The position numbers were made by a program, and so were the translations under genes. The notes below the pieces were generated by a model. That model had not been told where the DNA came from. It saw only the letters and a list, made by a program, of their open reading frames with translations, and did no database searches. This document shows, piece after piece, positions 56,422 through 64,000 of a DNA stretch of 64,000 nucleotides; position 1 is the first letter of the stretch; each line of letters opens with the position of its first letter. The DNA lies in assembly GCF_000173075.1 (NCBI RefSeq), contig NZ_ABVL01000032.1, positions 1 to 64,000 of the forward strand, read 5' to 3'. This DNA comes from Chthoniobacter flavus Ellin428. GTDB lineage: Bacteria; Verrucomicrobiota; Verrucomicrobiia; Chthoniobacterales; Chthoniobacteraceae.

Positions 56422-56463
56422 GGAGATGGAGGTCAGTCAATTTGTTGACTGACCTCTGTCTCC
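56422..56463. terminator. Long perfect-type hairpin (19-bp stem, TTTG loop)
   Basis: GAGGTCAGTCAA (56429-56440) pairs perfectly with TTGACTGACCTC (56445-56456) around TTTG. The stem extends outward seven more pairs, including two G-T pairs. A GTTTTTCATTT tract lies about 15 nt downstream, not directly at the stem base, so it could be a terminator for the PDZ gene or a repeat-type palindrome. Confidence 0.5.
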
Positions 56464-56558
56464 CGAAATGGGGGGGCGTTTTTCATTTCTGTGGCCTGTC
56501 GCCGGAACCGAGAACACGCCCAGTCACCGGCCTTCACGCGAAGCTTAAGTACAATTCT

Positions 56559-56819
56559 ATGTCTCTCACCTACCAGCCATTCGCCGACGCTCCAGTTGTC
56601 CAGGAACTGAGAAAAGACCTCGATATGAACATCTCTGATAATGAACGGATCGTCTCCGGCCTCGTCGGTGCGATCTTGGTTGGTGTGGCCCTTGTCGGCG
56701 GCAGGATTGGTAAATTGCTCTTGGTTGCCGCAGGAGTCGCCCTCGTTCAGCGAGGCATGCGGGGGCAATGCGAGTGGTATCGGCAGCTTGGGGTGGACCG
56801 TCGGCACGTCAAGGGATGA
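56559..56819 (+). CDS. YgaP-like DUF2892 small membrane protein
   Basis: An 86-aa membrane protein. After a short soluble start, MNISDNERIVSGLVGAIL and the second hydrophobic stretch (KLLLVAAGVALVQRGMRG) form the two-helix DUF2892 unit, followed by QCEWYRQLGVD, the family's closing Cys/Tyr motif. In other bacteria the unit is fused to a rhodanese (YgaP) or stands alone, as here. I chose the ATG at 56559 because the upstream frame is the hairpin region. The function of stand-alone copies is unknown. Confidence 0.75.
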   Translation: MSLTYQPFADAPVVQELRKDLDMNISDNERIVSGLVGAILVGVALVGGRIGKLLLVAAGVALVQRGMRGQCEWYRQLGVDRRHVKG

Positions 56820-57089
56820 GCGCGGGCTGGCAATCACTCCGGGCCGCCTGGAAGCGCCGGACAAAGAGGGTACACGAGAGTCGCCGATCCAATTATCTTG
56901 AATACTCACCCGGTTAGCGTGTTTGCGGTCGTGGTGTTCCCACTTGCCGCCATTGATTCATTTTCCTCGAAGAAAGGAAGCTGTTCATGTGCGGAGGAAA
57001 CTTACGAGGAATTCCAATGACGCTCGTGGCGTGAAGCAAGACCGACCGGGAACAACTGGGCGATTCAGAAGGGAAACTCTTTGACCGCC

Positions 57090-57380
57090 ATGCAAGATAA
57101 AGCTTCACCTGACCAAGTTTGCCACGAAATATCGGGGGAACTGAGCGACATGGCGCGGTGGCTTTCGGGTGGGCAATTAAGCTCTGAGCAATTTCGTCTG
57201 GCGATTAGCCGATTGGAAAATCGCAAGCTCAAGCGGTTTGGCCTACAGCTCACCAGTTCCGTTTCTACGGACCGCAAGGTTCATTTCACCCTCCGGTTTG
57301 CGGAATCCGGCGACTTCTGCGCCAGCCTGGATGTCGATCCTGTCAGCGGTACAATGGAGATACAACGGTCATGCGCCTGA
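57090..57380 (+). CDS. Hypothetical protein, 96 aa
   Basis: A small cytoplasmic protein with a helical first half (VCHEISGELSDMARWLSGGQ, FRLAISRLENRKLKRFGL) and a beta-rich second half (KVHFTLRFAESGDFCASLDV). The alternation of residues looks like real coding sequence, and a TTG at 57081 is an alternative start. I do not recognise a family. The neighbours give no clue. Confidence 0.5.
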   Translation: MQDKASPDQVCHEISGELSDMARWLSGGQLSSEQFRLAISRLENRKLKRFGLQLTSSVSTDRKVHFTLRFAESGDFCASLDVDPVSGTMEIQRSCA

Positions 57381-57549
57381 CACCGCCAAGTTCATCCGGT
57401 GCGTGTGTGCAATTGGAACCGCGATTTAGCAAGCGGCCGCGGTGGCCCATTCTTCGCCGCTGATGGCAAGGATGTTCGCGCGTAGCGGGCTACCCGGCCC
57501 TGGCCTGCTTTAGCGGGGCTCGCCGACTGCCTGAAACGAAGAGATGGGC

Positions 57550-57750
57550 TCAGGAGAGACCTTGTATCGCCGGTGGGTTTGGCGAAGCAGTGGCTGCTGC
57601 CATTCGCTCAATCACTCTCCGGCGCAGTTCGTTTTCGGCGCGATGCCAGTGTTCCATGGCCCGCCCTTCGGGGTGCCCTTCCTCCTCCCAAAAGAGTTTT
57701 GCCAAGGCGCCGACTTCGTCGGGTGAGGGATGTAGATCTTGCTGCGACAT
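57550..57750 (-). CDS. DUF2934 domain protein
   Basis: A 66-aa protein that is essentially one DUF2934 domain. The pattern is ALAKLFWEEEGHPEGRAMEH followed by WHRAENELRRRV, the usual 'LWEEEGRPEGRAEEHW' core. DUF2934 proteins are short, abundant in soil Proteobacteria, Acidobacteria and Verrucomicrobia, and of unknown function. The start at 57750 is the only in-frame ATG. Confidence 0.8.
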   Translation of the reverse strand: MSQQDLHPSPDEVGALAKLFWEEEGHPEGRAMEHWHRAENELRRRVIERMAAATASPNPPAIQGLS

Positions 57751-58349
57751 ATGAGTATGATGGTTTCTGTTAGTGGAAGGGTTGTCGGAATTCAGGGGAA
57801 GCCGGCCAGTAATTCCAAGAGGCCGAGGGGCTCTTCACGAGCTTTTCGACGTGGCGTCACCAAGTCATGAAGGGGGGCAGGTGGGAAGGTGTCATGCGAG
57901 GCCGATTTTGAGGAGCGATCGGTGCTCAAAAGTTTTTGAAGACCGCGACGAGGCGCTGAGTGGCAATTCGACTTCATACTCAAGATTCGGACTTCATAAG
58001 CGAAGCTGCGTTCCGCCAGCACTGAATCAGGGGCCACCCCTATATCAATTCCTCCTTCCATCTCAAACCGACTTGGTGCACTGCCGTCCTCTGGCGGTAG
58101 CCTTGAAAGGCTCTCTACTTCAATTAGCGACTGGCTCTCAACGCTGACTGGTCGAGGTTTTTGCCGAAGCGGTTAGCGACTGAGGTCTCGGGTGGCACAA
58201 TAGGTGTCCCAAGCGACATCAGGAGCTCGACCGGATGACCAGAGATAGTGAAGCCAGGGAGTTCGTTCTCGTCCCGTAGGCGCTCTGCATGCTGAGGTTC
58301 GGGAGTATCTCCGAGGCCGGAATCGCCTTGTTTCCGACCGGCATTCGTT
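57751..58349. other. Intergenic, about 600 nt, no supported gene
   Basis: The longest frame (57773-58147) has a composition unlike protein and no ribosome-binding site. No tRNA cloverleaf, array or strong hairpin was seen. Confidence 0.5.
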
Positions 58350-58490
58350 TCAGCCGCGCGCTCCGACGAAGTTCATGATGATCACGATTAGCGCGATGAT
58401 AAGAAGGATGTGAATGAGGCCCCCTGCGACGCGAAAAGCGAGACCACCGCCCCAGAGAAGAAGAAGAAGGATTCCGATTACGAGAAGCAT
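58350..58490 (-). CDS. Lmo0937-type small membrane protein, 46 aa
   Basis: A 46-aa ORF that begins MLLVIGILLLLLWGGGLAFR and continues with VAGGLIHILLIIALIVIIMN, ending FVGARG. This matches the short two-helix Lmo0937/DUF5670 family, whose core is LWxxGxxxxVAGGLIHILLVIAxI. A GTG at 58496 could add two residues. The family is widespread and small, with no known function, often linked to stress. Here it lies among other small genes (DUF2934, YgaP-like). Confidence 0.8.
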   Translation of the reverse strand: MLLVIGILLLLLWGGGLAFRVAGGLIHILLIIALIVIIMNFVGARG

Positions 58491-58731
58491 ACTCACTATT
58501 CGCGAATCGCTTCACCTTCGAGCGCATGTGGTGCGATTCCAGCGAAAAACGGCCGGCAAAAATGAGGAGTTCCCTTATTCCGCGCCACGCTCCGGGCCGA
58601 TCGGACTTTGGTCTGATGCGCTTTGCGGGGACGCGTCAGAATCTTTCGTGGCAGTGAATGGCCCGGCAACTCGCGGTTCGGCTCCGGCGAGTTGATTTTG
58701 GTCGTTGAAGCGGACCGTCGCGATTTTCCAC

Positions 58732-58890
58732 TCACGCCATTGGGCCATTGTTCGGACGCTGAGTCCCACGCGGGTCGCTTGTTCCTTCAGCGTCAGGACG
58801 GGGGGGTATTCGGGCATCATGGACGCGCCGAAGCGCCTTCCTACGCACCACTTCCCAGACCAGGACCCAGAGGACCAGGAAACCGACCAT
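58732..58890 (-). CDS. Possible small membrane protein (doubtful)
   Basis: A 52-aa ORF that begins MVGFLVLWVLVWEVVRRKAL. In-frame sequence upstream also looks like protein (PDWATIWKETEFAVY) and is open back to 59004, but it contains no ATG. This may be a gene with an unusual start or the remnant of one. Frames on the other strand here are also open, so the call is weak. Confidence 0.25.
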   Translation of the reverse strand: MVGFLVLWVLVWEVVRRKALRRVHDARIPPRPDAEGTSDPRGTQRPNNGPMA

Positions 58891-59157
58891 GTAGACGGCG
58901 AATTCGGTTTCCTTCCATATCGTGGCCCAATCCGGTGTTGTGTGGTGGGTGAGTTCCCGGAATATTGGTGCAGTTACCGGAGATTCCGATATGATCCTGC
59001 GCGTTTACGTCCCGAATTGGAGAAGATGAAGACTTGGAAGGCTCCGAAAGCGGAGCTCATTTCAGTGACTCGCCACTTTCGGTTGTAAGAGAGACTCGCC
59101 TGCCACCTGACAGGCGGTGGCGAATTCACCGGCAAAACCAAAGAACGACCCAGAAAC

Positions 59158-59583
59158 ATGAATCTGAAATTCCTCCGCTACCGTCTACCGCTGCTCATTG
59201 CCTCCCTTGCGCTCTCCAATCTGGCTGGCTGCGCGAGCCTCGGATCTTCTGGCACAAAGAAGCTTCTGGACGAGGCCGGTTTTCGCACGCACGCGCCGTC
59301 CACCCCCAAGCAACATGAACTCTACGCGGCCATCCCCGCTTACCAAGTTGAGCGAGTCACTTACAATGGAAAGACTTTCTATGCCTATAAGGACGAGCGG
59401 GACGGCATCGCCTATGTGGGTGATCAGGCCAACTATGCTGAATATCAGAAGCTTGCCGTGCAGCACCAGGTCGCCCAGCAGGAATACGAAGCTGTCGCGA
59501 TGAATCCTAACCTGGCCATGGGTTGGTATGGAGCCTATGGACCTTATGTCGGTGGATTCCACCATTACGGCCGCTACCGCTGA
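59158..59583 (+). CDS. Small lipoprotein, function unknown
   Basis: A 141-aa protein with a lipoprotein signal peptide: LLIASLALSNLAGCASLGSS, lipobox LAGC with Cys24. The mature protein has the segment DEAGFRTHAPSTPKQHELYA, then YNGKTFYAYKDE, and a Gly/Tyr/His-rich tail (WYGAYGPYVGG). I have seen this kind of 'AGF...P' lipoprotein in other Verrucomicrobia and Planctomycetes but know no function. Expected at the membrane facing the periplasm. Confidence 0.75.
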   Translation: MNLKFLRYRLPLLIASLALSNLAGCASLGSSGTKKLLDEAGFRTHAPSTPKQHELYAAIPAYQVERVTYNGKTFYAYKDERDGIAYVGDQANYAEYQKLAVQHQVAQQEYEAVAMNPNLAMGWYGAYGPYVGGFHHYGRYR

Positions 59584-59686
59584 AGAATGGCGGCAGCTTA
59601 CAGAATAAACCAATCCTCCCCGACGCGATCATCTGCGTGCGGATGGTGCGCTTGAGGGCGGAAGCCGACTCCTGCATGACCGAGCA

Positions 59687-60229
59687 ATGAAACGCACTGT
59701 TACTGACCTAGCACCGCAGCGGCGTGTCCTGATTCTTGTCGATGAATCCAACGTGACCAGTGCCGCGAAAGTCACCAACCGCAAATTGGATTGGCTCAAG
59801 CTGCGCGACCATTTGGTCAACGGACGCGAACTCCTGGAGATGGTCGTCTATGTTGGTTTGCCGCCGGCGATGCCCGAGTGGCAGGCCGAGCGGGACAAAA
59901 AGAACAAGTTCGTGTTCTGGCTTCGCTCCAACGGTTTTTTGGTCGTGTCCAAAGATGGTTCGCCAGCCGATGAATCGCATTACAAGGCCAACGTCGATGT
60001 TCTCATGGCCATTGATGGCGTGGAGCTTTCAACGGAGATGCAGCCCGACGTAGTGATTCTGGTCACCGGAGATGCCGATTTCGCCGAGCTTGCGCTTCGG
60101 CTACGGCGCCGTGGAATTCGTGTTGAAGCAGCGTCGGTCGCTCACACGTTGGGCGCGGGACTCAAAACGTCGGCCAATGGAATCATCGACTTGGGTCCGT
60201 TGCTGGCGAGTTTTGACTCCCTCGCCTGA
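59687..60229 (+). CDS. NYN-domain (LabA/DUF88-like) protein
   Basis: A 180-aa protein with a PIN-like NYN fold. The acidic active-site residues are in place: VLILVDESNV, then YKANVDVLMAIDGVE and ILVTGDADFAELALRL. These form the metal site of putative RNA- or DNA-cleaving enzymes. The rest (RRRGIRVEAASVAHTLGAGL) is the usual C-terminal strand and helix. It stands alone. The nuclease role is a family-based inference. Confidence 0.85.
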   Translation: MKRTVTDLAPQRRVLILVDESNVTSAAKVTNRKLDWLKLRDHLVNGRELLEMVVYVGLPPAMPEWQAERDKKNKFVFWLRSNGFLVVSKDGSPADESHYKANVDVLMAIDGVELSTEMQPDVVILVTGDADFAELALRLRRRGIRVEAASVAHTLGAGLKTSANGIIDLGPLLASFDSLA

Positions 60230-60446
60230 GAGCCGGTGAAAAAGTCAGGCGGAGCGGGATTTAGCGAGCCTGCGCAGTATGAGGCGGCTGCGCTGCTATG
60301 TAGACCCCTATCGCCCCCCGGCAATGACAAGGAGCTACTCAGCGCAGCACTGAAGTAGCAGTCACTCGTTTCTCGCGGCTCAAGATGCGTTGACTTCGCC
60401 CACCGAGGGTCGACTGTGAACCTCCCATTCGCGGAGGACAAAGATT

Positions 60447-61385
60447 ATGATCGAAGCTGATAATCTACGCTACACGAAGTTGCCGCTGAACAACGGGTCC
60501 GGTGCGATGCCCGCGCTCGGTTTCGGAACGCTCATTCCCGATCCCGTCGCCACCAAAAATGCGACCAAGGCCGCGCTGGAGTCGGGATTCCGTGCGCTCG
60601 ACACGGCGGAACGTTATCAGACGGAGAAAGAGGTCGGCGAAGCGATGGAGGAGGTGTTCAAGACCGGCAAGATTCGGCGGGAGGAGGTGTTTGTCGCCAC
60701 GAAGCTCTGGAACACCAATCATCGTCCCGAGCTCGTCAAACCGGCCTTCGAAGCCAGCCTCAAGAAACTGCAGCTCGACTATCTCGATCTCTATCTCATT
60801 CACACTCCTTATGCCTTTCAACCCGGAGACGAGCCGGACCCGAGGGACGCGAATGGCAATGTGATCTACGACCGGGAGGTGAAGCTGTTGGATACCTGGA
60901 GGGCACTGGAGGAGTTGGTGAACGAGGGGAAGTGCAAAGCGATTGGATTATCCGACGTCGGGCTGGAAAGCGTGCAGGAGATATTTGCCGCCGCGACCAT
61001 CAAGCCGGCGGTGGTGCATCTCGAATCCCATCCCTACCTCCCGGAATGGGAGCTCCTGGATTACTGCCGAAAGAATGGAATCGTTCTGCAGGCTTTCGCC
61101 CCCTTGGGACACAATAGCGAGCCCAACGTGCTGGCGGACCCGGTCGTCACTGCGATTGCCCAGCGGGTGGGCAAAACTCCCGCCCAAGTCGTGCTGGCGT
61201 GGGCGATCCAACGCGGAACGGCGCTCCTGACCACCACCAAGACCCCGAGTCGGCTTGCGGAAAACTTTGACGTCTCCACGCTTCCGGAGGACGCCATGCG
61301 GGAGATCAACGGAATCCAGACGCGGACCAGATTCAACTCCGTCGTGCAGACGGGTGTTCCTGGGTTCATTCCTCGAGGAAAGTAG
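60447..61385 (+). CDS. Aldo/keto reductase
   Basis: A 312-aa NADPH-dependent TIM-barrel reductase. The catalytic tetrad is recognisable: Asp and Tyr in ALDTAERYQTE, Lys in FVATKLWNTNH and His in LDLYLIHTPYAF. The cofactor-binding end (LLTTTKTPSRLAENFDV) is the AKR NADPH loop. Substrates in this class are aldehydes, ketones or sugars. The ATG at 60447 is preceded by GAGGACAAAG, a plausible ribosome-binding site. No operon partner is evident. Confidence 0.9.
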   Translation: MIEADNLRYTKLPLNNGSGAMPALGFGTLIPDPVATKNATKAALESGFRALDTAERYQTEKEVGEAMEEVFKTGKIRREEVFVATKLWNTNHRPELVKPAFEASLKKLQLDYLDLYLIHTPYAFQPGDEPDPRDANGNVIYDREVKLLDTWRALEELVNEGKCKAIGLSDVGLESVQEIFAAATIKPAVVHLESHPYLPEWELLDYCRKNGIVLQAFAPLGHNSEPNVLADPVVTAIAQRVGKTPAQVVLAWAIQRGTALLTTTKTPSRLAENFDVSTLPEDAMREINGIQTRTRFNSVVQTGVPGFIPRGK

Positions 61386-61867
61386 GTCTTGGAGAAATAT
61401 GAGGTGCCGATCGACTAGGTTGCGCGAAAAGCGGAAAGATACGTTAGGTGCATTGGCCAGTCAGTCCCGATGCAGACGCGGATTTTAATTTCGCTTGTTT
61501 TACGGCCGGCTGTTCGTTCCGTGGGAGGATCTCAGCTAGCTGGACGGGAAAAGGTTACCATTTTAAAAACGAGACTATTTCGTCGTCAAACGGAATGGTC
61601 AGATCTTTCTTCGACTTAGCTTTTCACTTTGGAGGGAGCTAACGGTTCAGGAGCGAATTCGAGCGCGCGTCTCGTCTGAGACTGGGGACGGCAGTGTTGG
61701 AAACGAGGCCAACTCCTGAGAGCGATGCGAGGGGGCGCAGCGGGAAAAAAATATACTTCCGTTGCGGCGATCACAGCGGTATGCAGGGCGAACATTCCGC
61801 GTTGGTTTTGATTGAATGTTGCTTGGGCAGACGGCCCCGAAACCGGAATGACATTTCGCATCCACGC
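61386..61867. other. Intergenic, 482 nt, upstream of the PEP-CTERM gene
   Basis: No supported gene. It holds AT-richer stretches (around 61556-61590 and GGGAAAAAAATATAC at 61740-61754) that may contain the promoter of the downstream gene. No riboswitch-like fold was recognised. Confidence 0.4.
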
Positions 61868-62587
61868 ATGAAACAACACCTTCCTTTTGCCCTCCTGTCC
61901 CTAGCCGTACTCTTCACGAGCGTGCCTCAGATCGCTCATGCGGCCACGATTACTTGGGGCGCTCCGACAAATATTAGCGGCGACACCGATGTCAGCACCG
62001 GAGGGACACTCGTCACTGCGGTGCAGTTTGATGTTTCAGGTACCGTGGCCAATGGTGTTCCTTTTACCGGTGTTCCAGCTTCTGGTAGTGCGTCGACACT
62101 TTCTTTTGCAGGAGGCAGCATTGCTACGTCGCCCTCGACTTCTTTCGTCGAGTCCGCGACGGGGTCCAGCCTGGCGCCGTTCATTCAGCTCTCAGCCAAT
62201 TACCGGGACGTGATCTGGACCTGGGCGTTGGGAGAATTTGGAATTTATCCGACGACTCTGACCCTCACGGGGTTGGCGACTGGCGCCACATATCAGTTTG
62301 AGTTTTGGGAGAACAACTCGGGCGCTAATAGCAATCAGGCCATCACAGCGACCGCGGGTAACAGCGTCACCCTGAATACCAATACGACAAGCGCGATCGG
62401 AGGTTTGGGACAGTACGACATCGGCACTTTTGTGGCCGATGGATCGACTGAGGCGATTCAATTTAACGCGCCCGGCGGTTTAAACGCCTTCCAACTCCGA
62501 CAGACCTCCACGGTCCCGGAGCCGGGAACGGCAGCGCTTCTCACTTGTGCCTTGGGCGCCTTATTCTGCCGGCGCCGCCGCGCCTAG
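61868..62587 (+). CDS. PEP-CTERM protein sharing the autotransporter's N-terminal domain
   Basis: A 239-aa exported protein. Signal peptide LLSLAVLFTSVPQIAHA (about residues 9-25), body 26-214, then the PEP-CTERM signal starting VPEPGTAALL at 216 and ending with a hydrophobic helix and RRRR. The body is homologous to residues 89-280 of the autotransporter at 9128: both have ITWGA, NISGDxDVSTGG or SISGDSEVSTGG, LTLTGLxxGxTYQFEFW-like, TATAGNSVTLNTN, AIGGLGQYDIGTFVAD and NAFQLR. The domain looks like a jelly-roll or carbohydrate-binding beta sandwich, but its ligand is unknown. I chose the ATG at 61868. It would be processed by an exosortase encoded elsewhere. Confidence 0.88.
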   Translation: MKQHLPFALLSLAVLFTSVPQIAHAATITWGAPTNISGDTDVSTGGTLVTAVQFDVSGTVANGVPFTGVPASGSASTLSFAGGSIATSPSTSFVESATGSSLAPFIQLSANYRDVIWTWALGEFGIYPTTLTLTGLATGATYQFEFWENNSGANSNQAITATAGNSVTLNTNTTSAIGGLGQYDIGTFVADGSTEAIQFNAPGGLNAFQLRQTSTVPEPGTAALLTCALGALFCRRRRA

Positions 62588-62755
62588 AGGAAAAGGACGA
62601 AACACATCTCTCGACGATGTCGCTCGCTGAAGGATCGAGTATCGTCGATACACGTTTCCTCGCTCTTCCCGAAGAGGGTCAGCTCTCCGAAAGAGGTTGA
62701 AGAGTGCGGATTTTCCAAGTGCGATGCGAATGCCGTTGGAAGACGCCGAGCTGAT

Positions 62756-63283
62756 ATGAGTTACCACGTTGTCACGCGGTGGGGAGACTCGGAGAACGGG
62801 CCGACGGATCAGCGCATGCGGGAGATATTGGGCGAGTTGGACATGGAAGATGTGGAGCATCCGGATTGCTGGCTCACTCACGAAACGGGCTGGACGCTTT
62901 CGATTTCTGCGAAATCGCTGGTTACGTACGAGAATCCCGAAAGTGATGGCGAACCACGTCACCTCACCCAGGTGCCGCGGTCGAAGGCTTTCCAATTGTG
63001 GAAAACGCTTGCTGCCGGGGACCTTGCCAAACTGGAGGAAGAACCGTGGCAGCCGGGATCCCACCCACCACTATCGGAAGAGGAACTACGGGCTCGCAGG
63101 GACGAAGCCGAGCGAATCAGGAGAGAGCTGGATCGTCAGTTTTACGATTCTCTCGGAGACGAACGCCCGGATCTCCCGTGCCGACACGAAGGATGTCCAC
63201 GCGGATCCATCCAGTTCAGCGTTTTCTGCCGCCCTCATCATTTTGAAAGTCTCTATCGGAGGCCATGCCCTTTCCAGCATTGA
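62756..63283 (+). CDS. Hypothetical protein with C-terminal Cys/His cluster
   Basis: A 175-aa cytoplasmic protein. The first 100 residues look like an immunity-type or DUF domain (YHVVTRWGDSENGPTDQRMR, EHPDCWLTHETGWTLSISAK), followed by a charged helix (LSEEELRARRDEAERIRREL). The last 35 residues hold PCRHEGCPRGSIQFSVFCRP then HHFESLYRRPC, a probable zinc-binding cluster. The opening is reminiscent of Imm1-like or other small immunity families, but no toxin gene is adjacent. The start at 62756 is an ATG. Confidence 0.6.
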   Translation: MSYHVVTRWGDSENGPTDQRMREILGELDMEDVEHPDCWLTHETGWTLSISAKSLVTYENPESDGEPRHLTQVPRSKAFQLWKTLAAGDLAKLEEEPWQPGSHPPLSEEELRARRDEAERIRRELDRQFYDSLGDERPDLPCRHEGCPRGSIQFSVFCRPHHFESLYRRPCPFQH

Positions 63284-63310
63284 ACTGGCGACCCGGAACA
63301 GGGAGACCTC

Positions 63311-63316
63311 AAGGAG
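63311..63316 (+). promoter_or_regulatory. Ribosome-binding site that decides a GTG start
   Basis: AAGGAG lies 8 nt before the GTG at 63325, which selects that codon over an ATG 60 nt upstream (63265) as the start of the STN-domain gene. Confidence 0.7.
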
Positions 63317-63324
63317 TATTCTCC

Positions 63325-63936
63325 GTGAATCGTAGAGACATCTTTCTATTCGTGGGCGGTTTGGCTTTGGGCAGCGCAGCCACTTATCTCGCCCTTCAAT
63401 TCATGCCTCGCGGAGAGCACGCCCTAATCGCGGGGCGCCCCCCGGTACCGGTTTTGGAATTGAAACCCGCGGCACCCGCTCCCGCTGGTGATCAAACCAC
63501 CTTCGAAACCGGGGACCTCCGTGCAATGCTCCAGCGGCTGGCGAAAGCGGCGGGCGTCAGGCTGGTGATGAGTGATCGGGTGCAGGGCTCGTTGACCATG
63601 ACAGTCGATCCGGAAACTTCGCCGCGAACGGCCATCGATATCATCGTGACGGCGAAAGGGCTGATCCTGGATCAAGGAGGAGACACCCTCTATGTGAAGA
63701 CCTCGGAGGAGCGTGCACCGGAACCGACGGAACGCGGACGATACACTTTCCGCCATGCGCACGCGGCCGATGTGAAAAAGCTTCTCCTCCGGCAGCTCCG
63801 CTCAGGCGTCGAGCCTTCGGTGGACGAGCGGACCAATACAATTTTCTATGTCGAGTCCCGTTCGAATGTGGAGGCGATCAAGGAGTTTCTCGATTTTGTG
63901 GATCAACCGGTGCCGGCTCGGGAAAAGAGTGACTGA
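63325..63936 (+). CDS. Membrane-anchored STN/secretin-N domain protein
   Basis: A 203-aa protein. An N-terminal helix (IFLFVGGLALGSAATYLALQ) anchors it in the inner membrane, and a Pro/Ala linker follows. Residues about 68-130 form an STN-type domain (LRAMLQRLAKAAGVRLVMSD, VDPETSPRTAIDIIV) as in the N0 domain of secretins and TonB receptors. Residues about 140-195 resemble a secretin-N subdomain (YTFRHAHAADVKKLLLRQLR, FLDFVDQPVP). There is no secretin barrel, and the protein ends after one N domain, so it is not a pore by itself. It could be a periplasmic partner of a type II or IV pilus machine. The GTG start has a good ribosome-binding site. The neighbours do not identify the machine. Confidence 0.75.
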   Translation: MNRRDIFLFVGGLALGSAATYLALQFMPRGEHALIAGRPPVPVLELKPAAPAPAGDQTTFETGDLRAMLQRLAKAAGVRLVMSDRVQGSLTMTVDPETSPRTAIDIIVTAKGLILDQGGDTLYVKTSEERAPEPTERGRYTFRHAHAADVKKLLLRQLRSGVEPSVDERTNTIFYVESRSNVEAIKEFLDFVDQPVPAREKSD

Positions 63937-64000
63937 GCTGTCCCCGCAGCGGGACGTTCTGGGGCACCCTTGCGGACCGGGCAGGTGGCGGGAACGCATC

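Noticed and set aside
57773..58147. 124-aa frame in the intergenic region
   Set aside because: No family resemblance, no ribosome-binding site and a Ser/Arg/Pro-rich composition typical of chance frames.
58575..58820. 81-aa minus-strand frame beginning MMPEYPPVLTLKEQ
   Set aside because: Although the first 35 residues look helical, it overlaps other open frames, its second half is random in character, and no helix-turn-helix can be defended.
59026..59088. 20-aa peptide beginning MKTWKAPKAEL, resembling a PqqA precursor
   Set aside because: It lacks the Glu-x3-Tyr pair required for PQQ formation, and no pqq biosynthesis gene lies nearby.
61448..61642. 64-aa frame upstream of the PEP-CTERM gene
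   Set aside because: No conserved features and no ribosome-binding site.

Overview
This is a GC-rich, gene-dense bacterial window with the hallmarks of Verrucomicrobiota, most likely a soil- or freshwater-type member near Chthoniobacterales. The evidence is a Verru_Chthon pilin-like cassette, giant autotransporter-associated beta-strand (PATR) proteins, PEP-CTERM tails, a PVC-style HEAT/cytochrome c dehydrogenase and periplasmic GFO/IDH/MocA proteins. No rRNA, tRNA or CRISPR array was seen. Assignments come from reading the sequence and recalling protein families; no database search was run.

Layout. (1) 1-641: 5' part of an ISKra4-type insertion sequence whose two-frame transposase needs a -1 frameshift on an A8 run; it leaves the window on the left. 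(2) 853-1284: a lone PPC/DUF296 protein. (3) 1485-5786, minus strand: a bufferin operon (DoxX, Cys-rich BufA precursor, BufB MNIO enzyme, BufC partner), preceded by a STAS protein, an ECF sigma factor and a zinc anti-sigma factor. This looks like a metal-stress RiPP metallophore locus with its own regulator. (4) 5986-8949: a 987-aa PAS/GAF sigma-54 activator, divergent from (5) a 1500-aa classical autotransporter (9128-13630). (6) 13875-15963: an OmpR-type two-component pair. (7) 16059-45144: a DUF6941 protein, then a tightly coupled operon of cassette proteins B, C and A, followed 15 nt later by a single 22.4-kb ORF encoding a 7481-residue PATR protein with a PEP-CTERM end. B, C and A look like the GspI/GspJ/GspK minor pseudopilins, so the operon may be a dedicated pseudopilus tip plus its giant surface cargo. 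Cassette A is interrupted by two +1 frameshifts at homopolymers.

(8) 45307-47255: divergent metallophosphoesterase and TetR regulator. (9) 47306-53465: an exported carbohydrate-type cluster (Tat-signal sugar isomerase, secreted GFO/IDH/MocA protein, HEAT/cytochrome c dehydrogenase, small beta protein). It carries two short relics of paralogous gene ends and a 120-bp MITE-like palindrome. (10) 53611-64000: mixed housekeeping and stress-type small genes (M42 peptidase, zinc-ribbon proteins, PDZ protein, YgaP-like, DUF2934, a 46-aa Lmo0937-type membrane peptide, lipoprotein, NYN nuclease-like, aldo/keto reductase). It ends with a PEP-CTERM protein whose body matches the N-terminus of the autotransporter, and a membrane-anchored STN/secretin-N protein.

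The strongest candidate for an underdescribed system is region 7. The giant protein has a six-fold super-repeat of about 3 kb, in which two distinct modules alternate perfectly, and it is co-transcribed with pseudopilin-like proteins. Its C-terminal region and the unlinked autotransporter share a module, and the autotransporter and the small PEP-CTERM protein share another, so three surface-anchoring formats in this one window draw on common parts.
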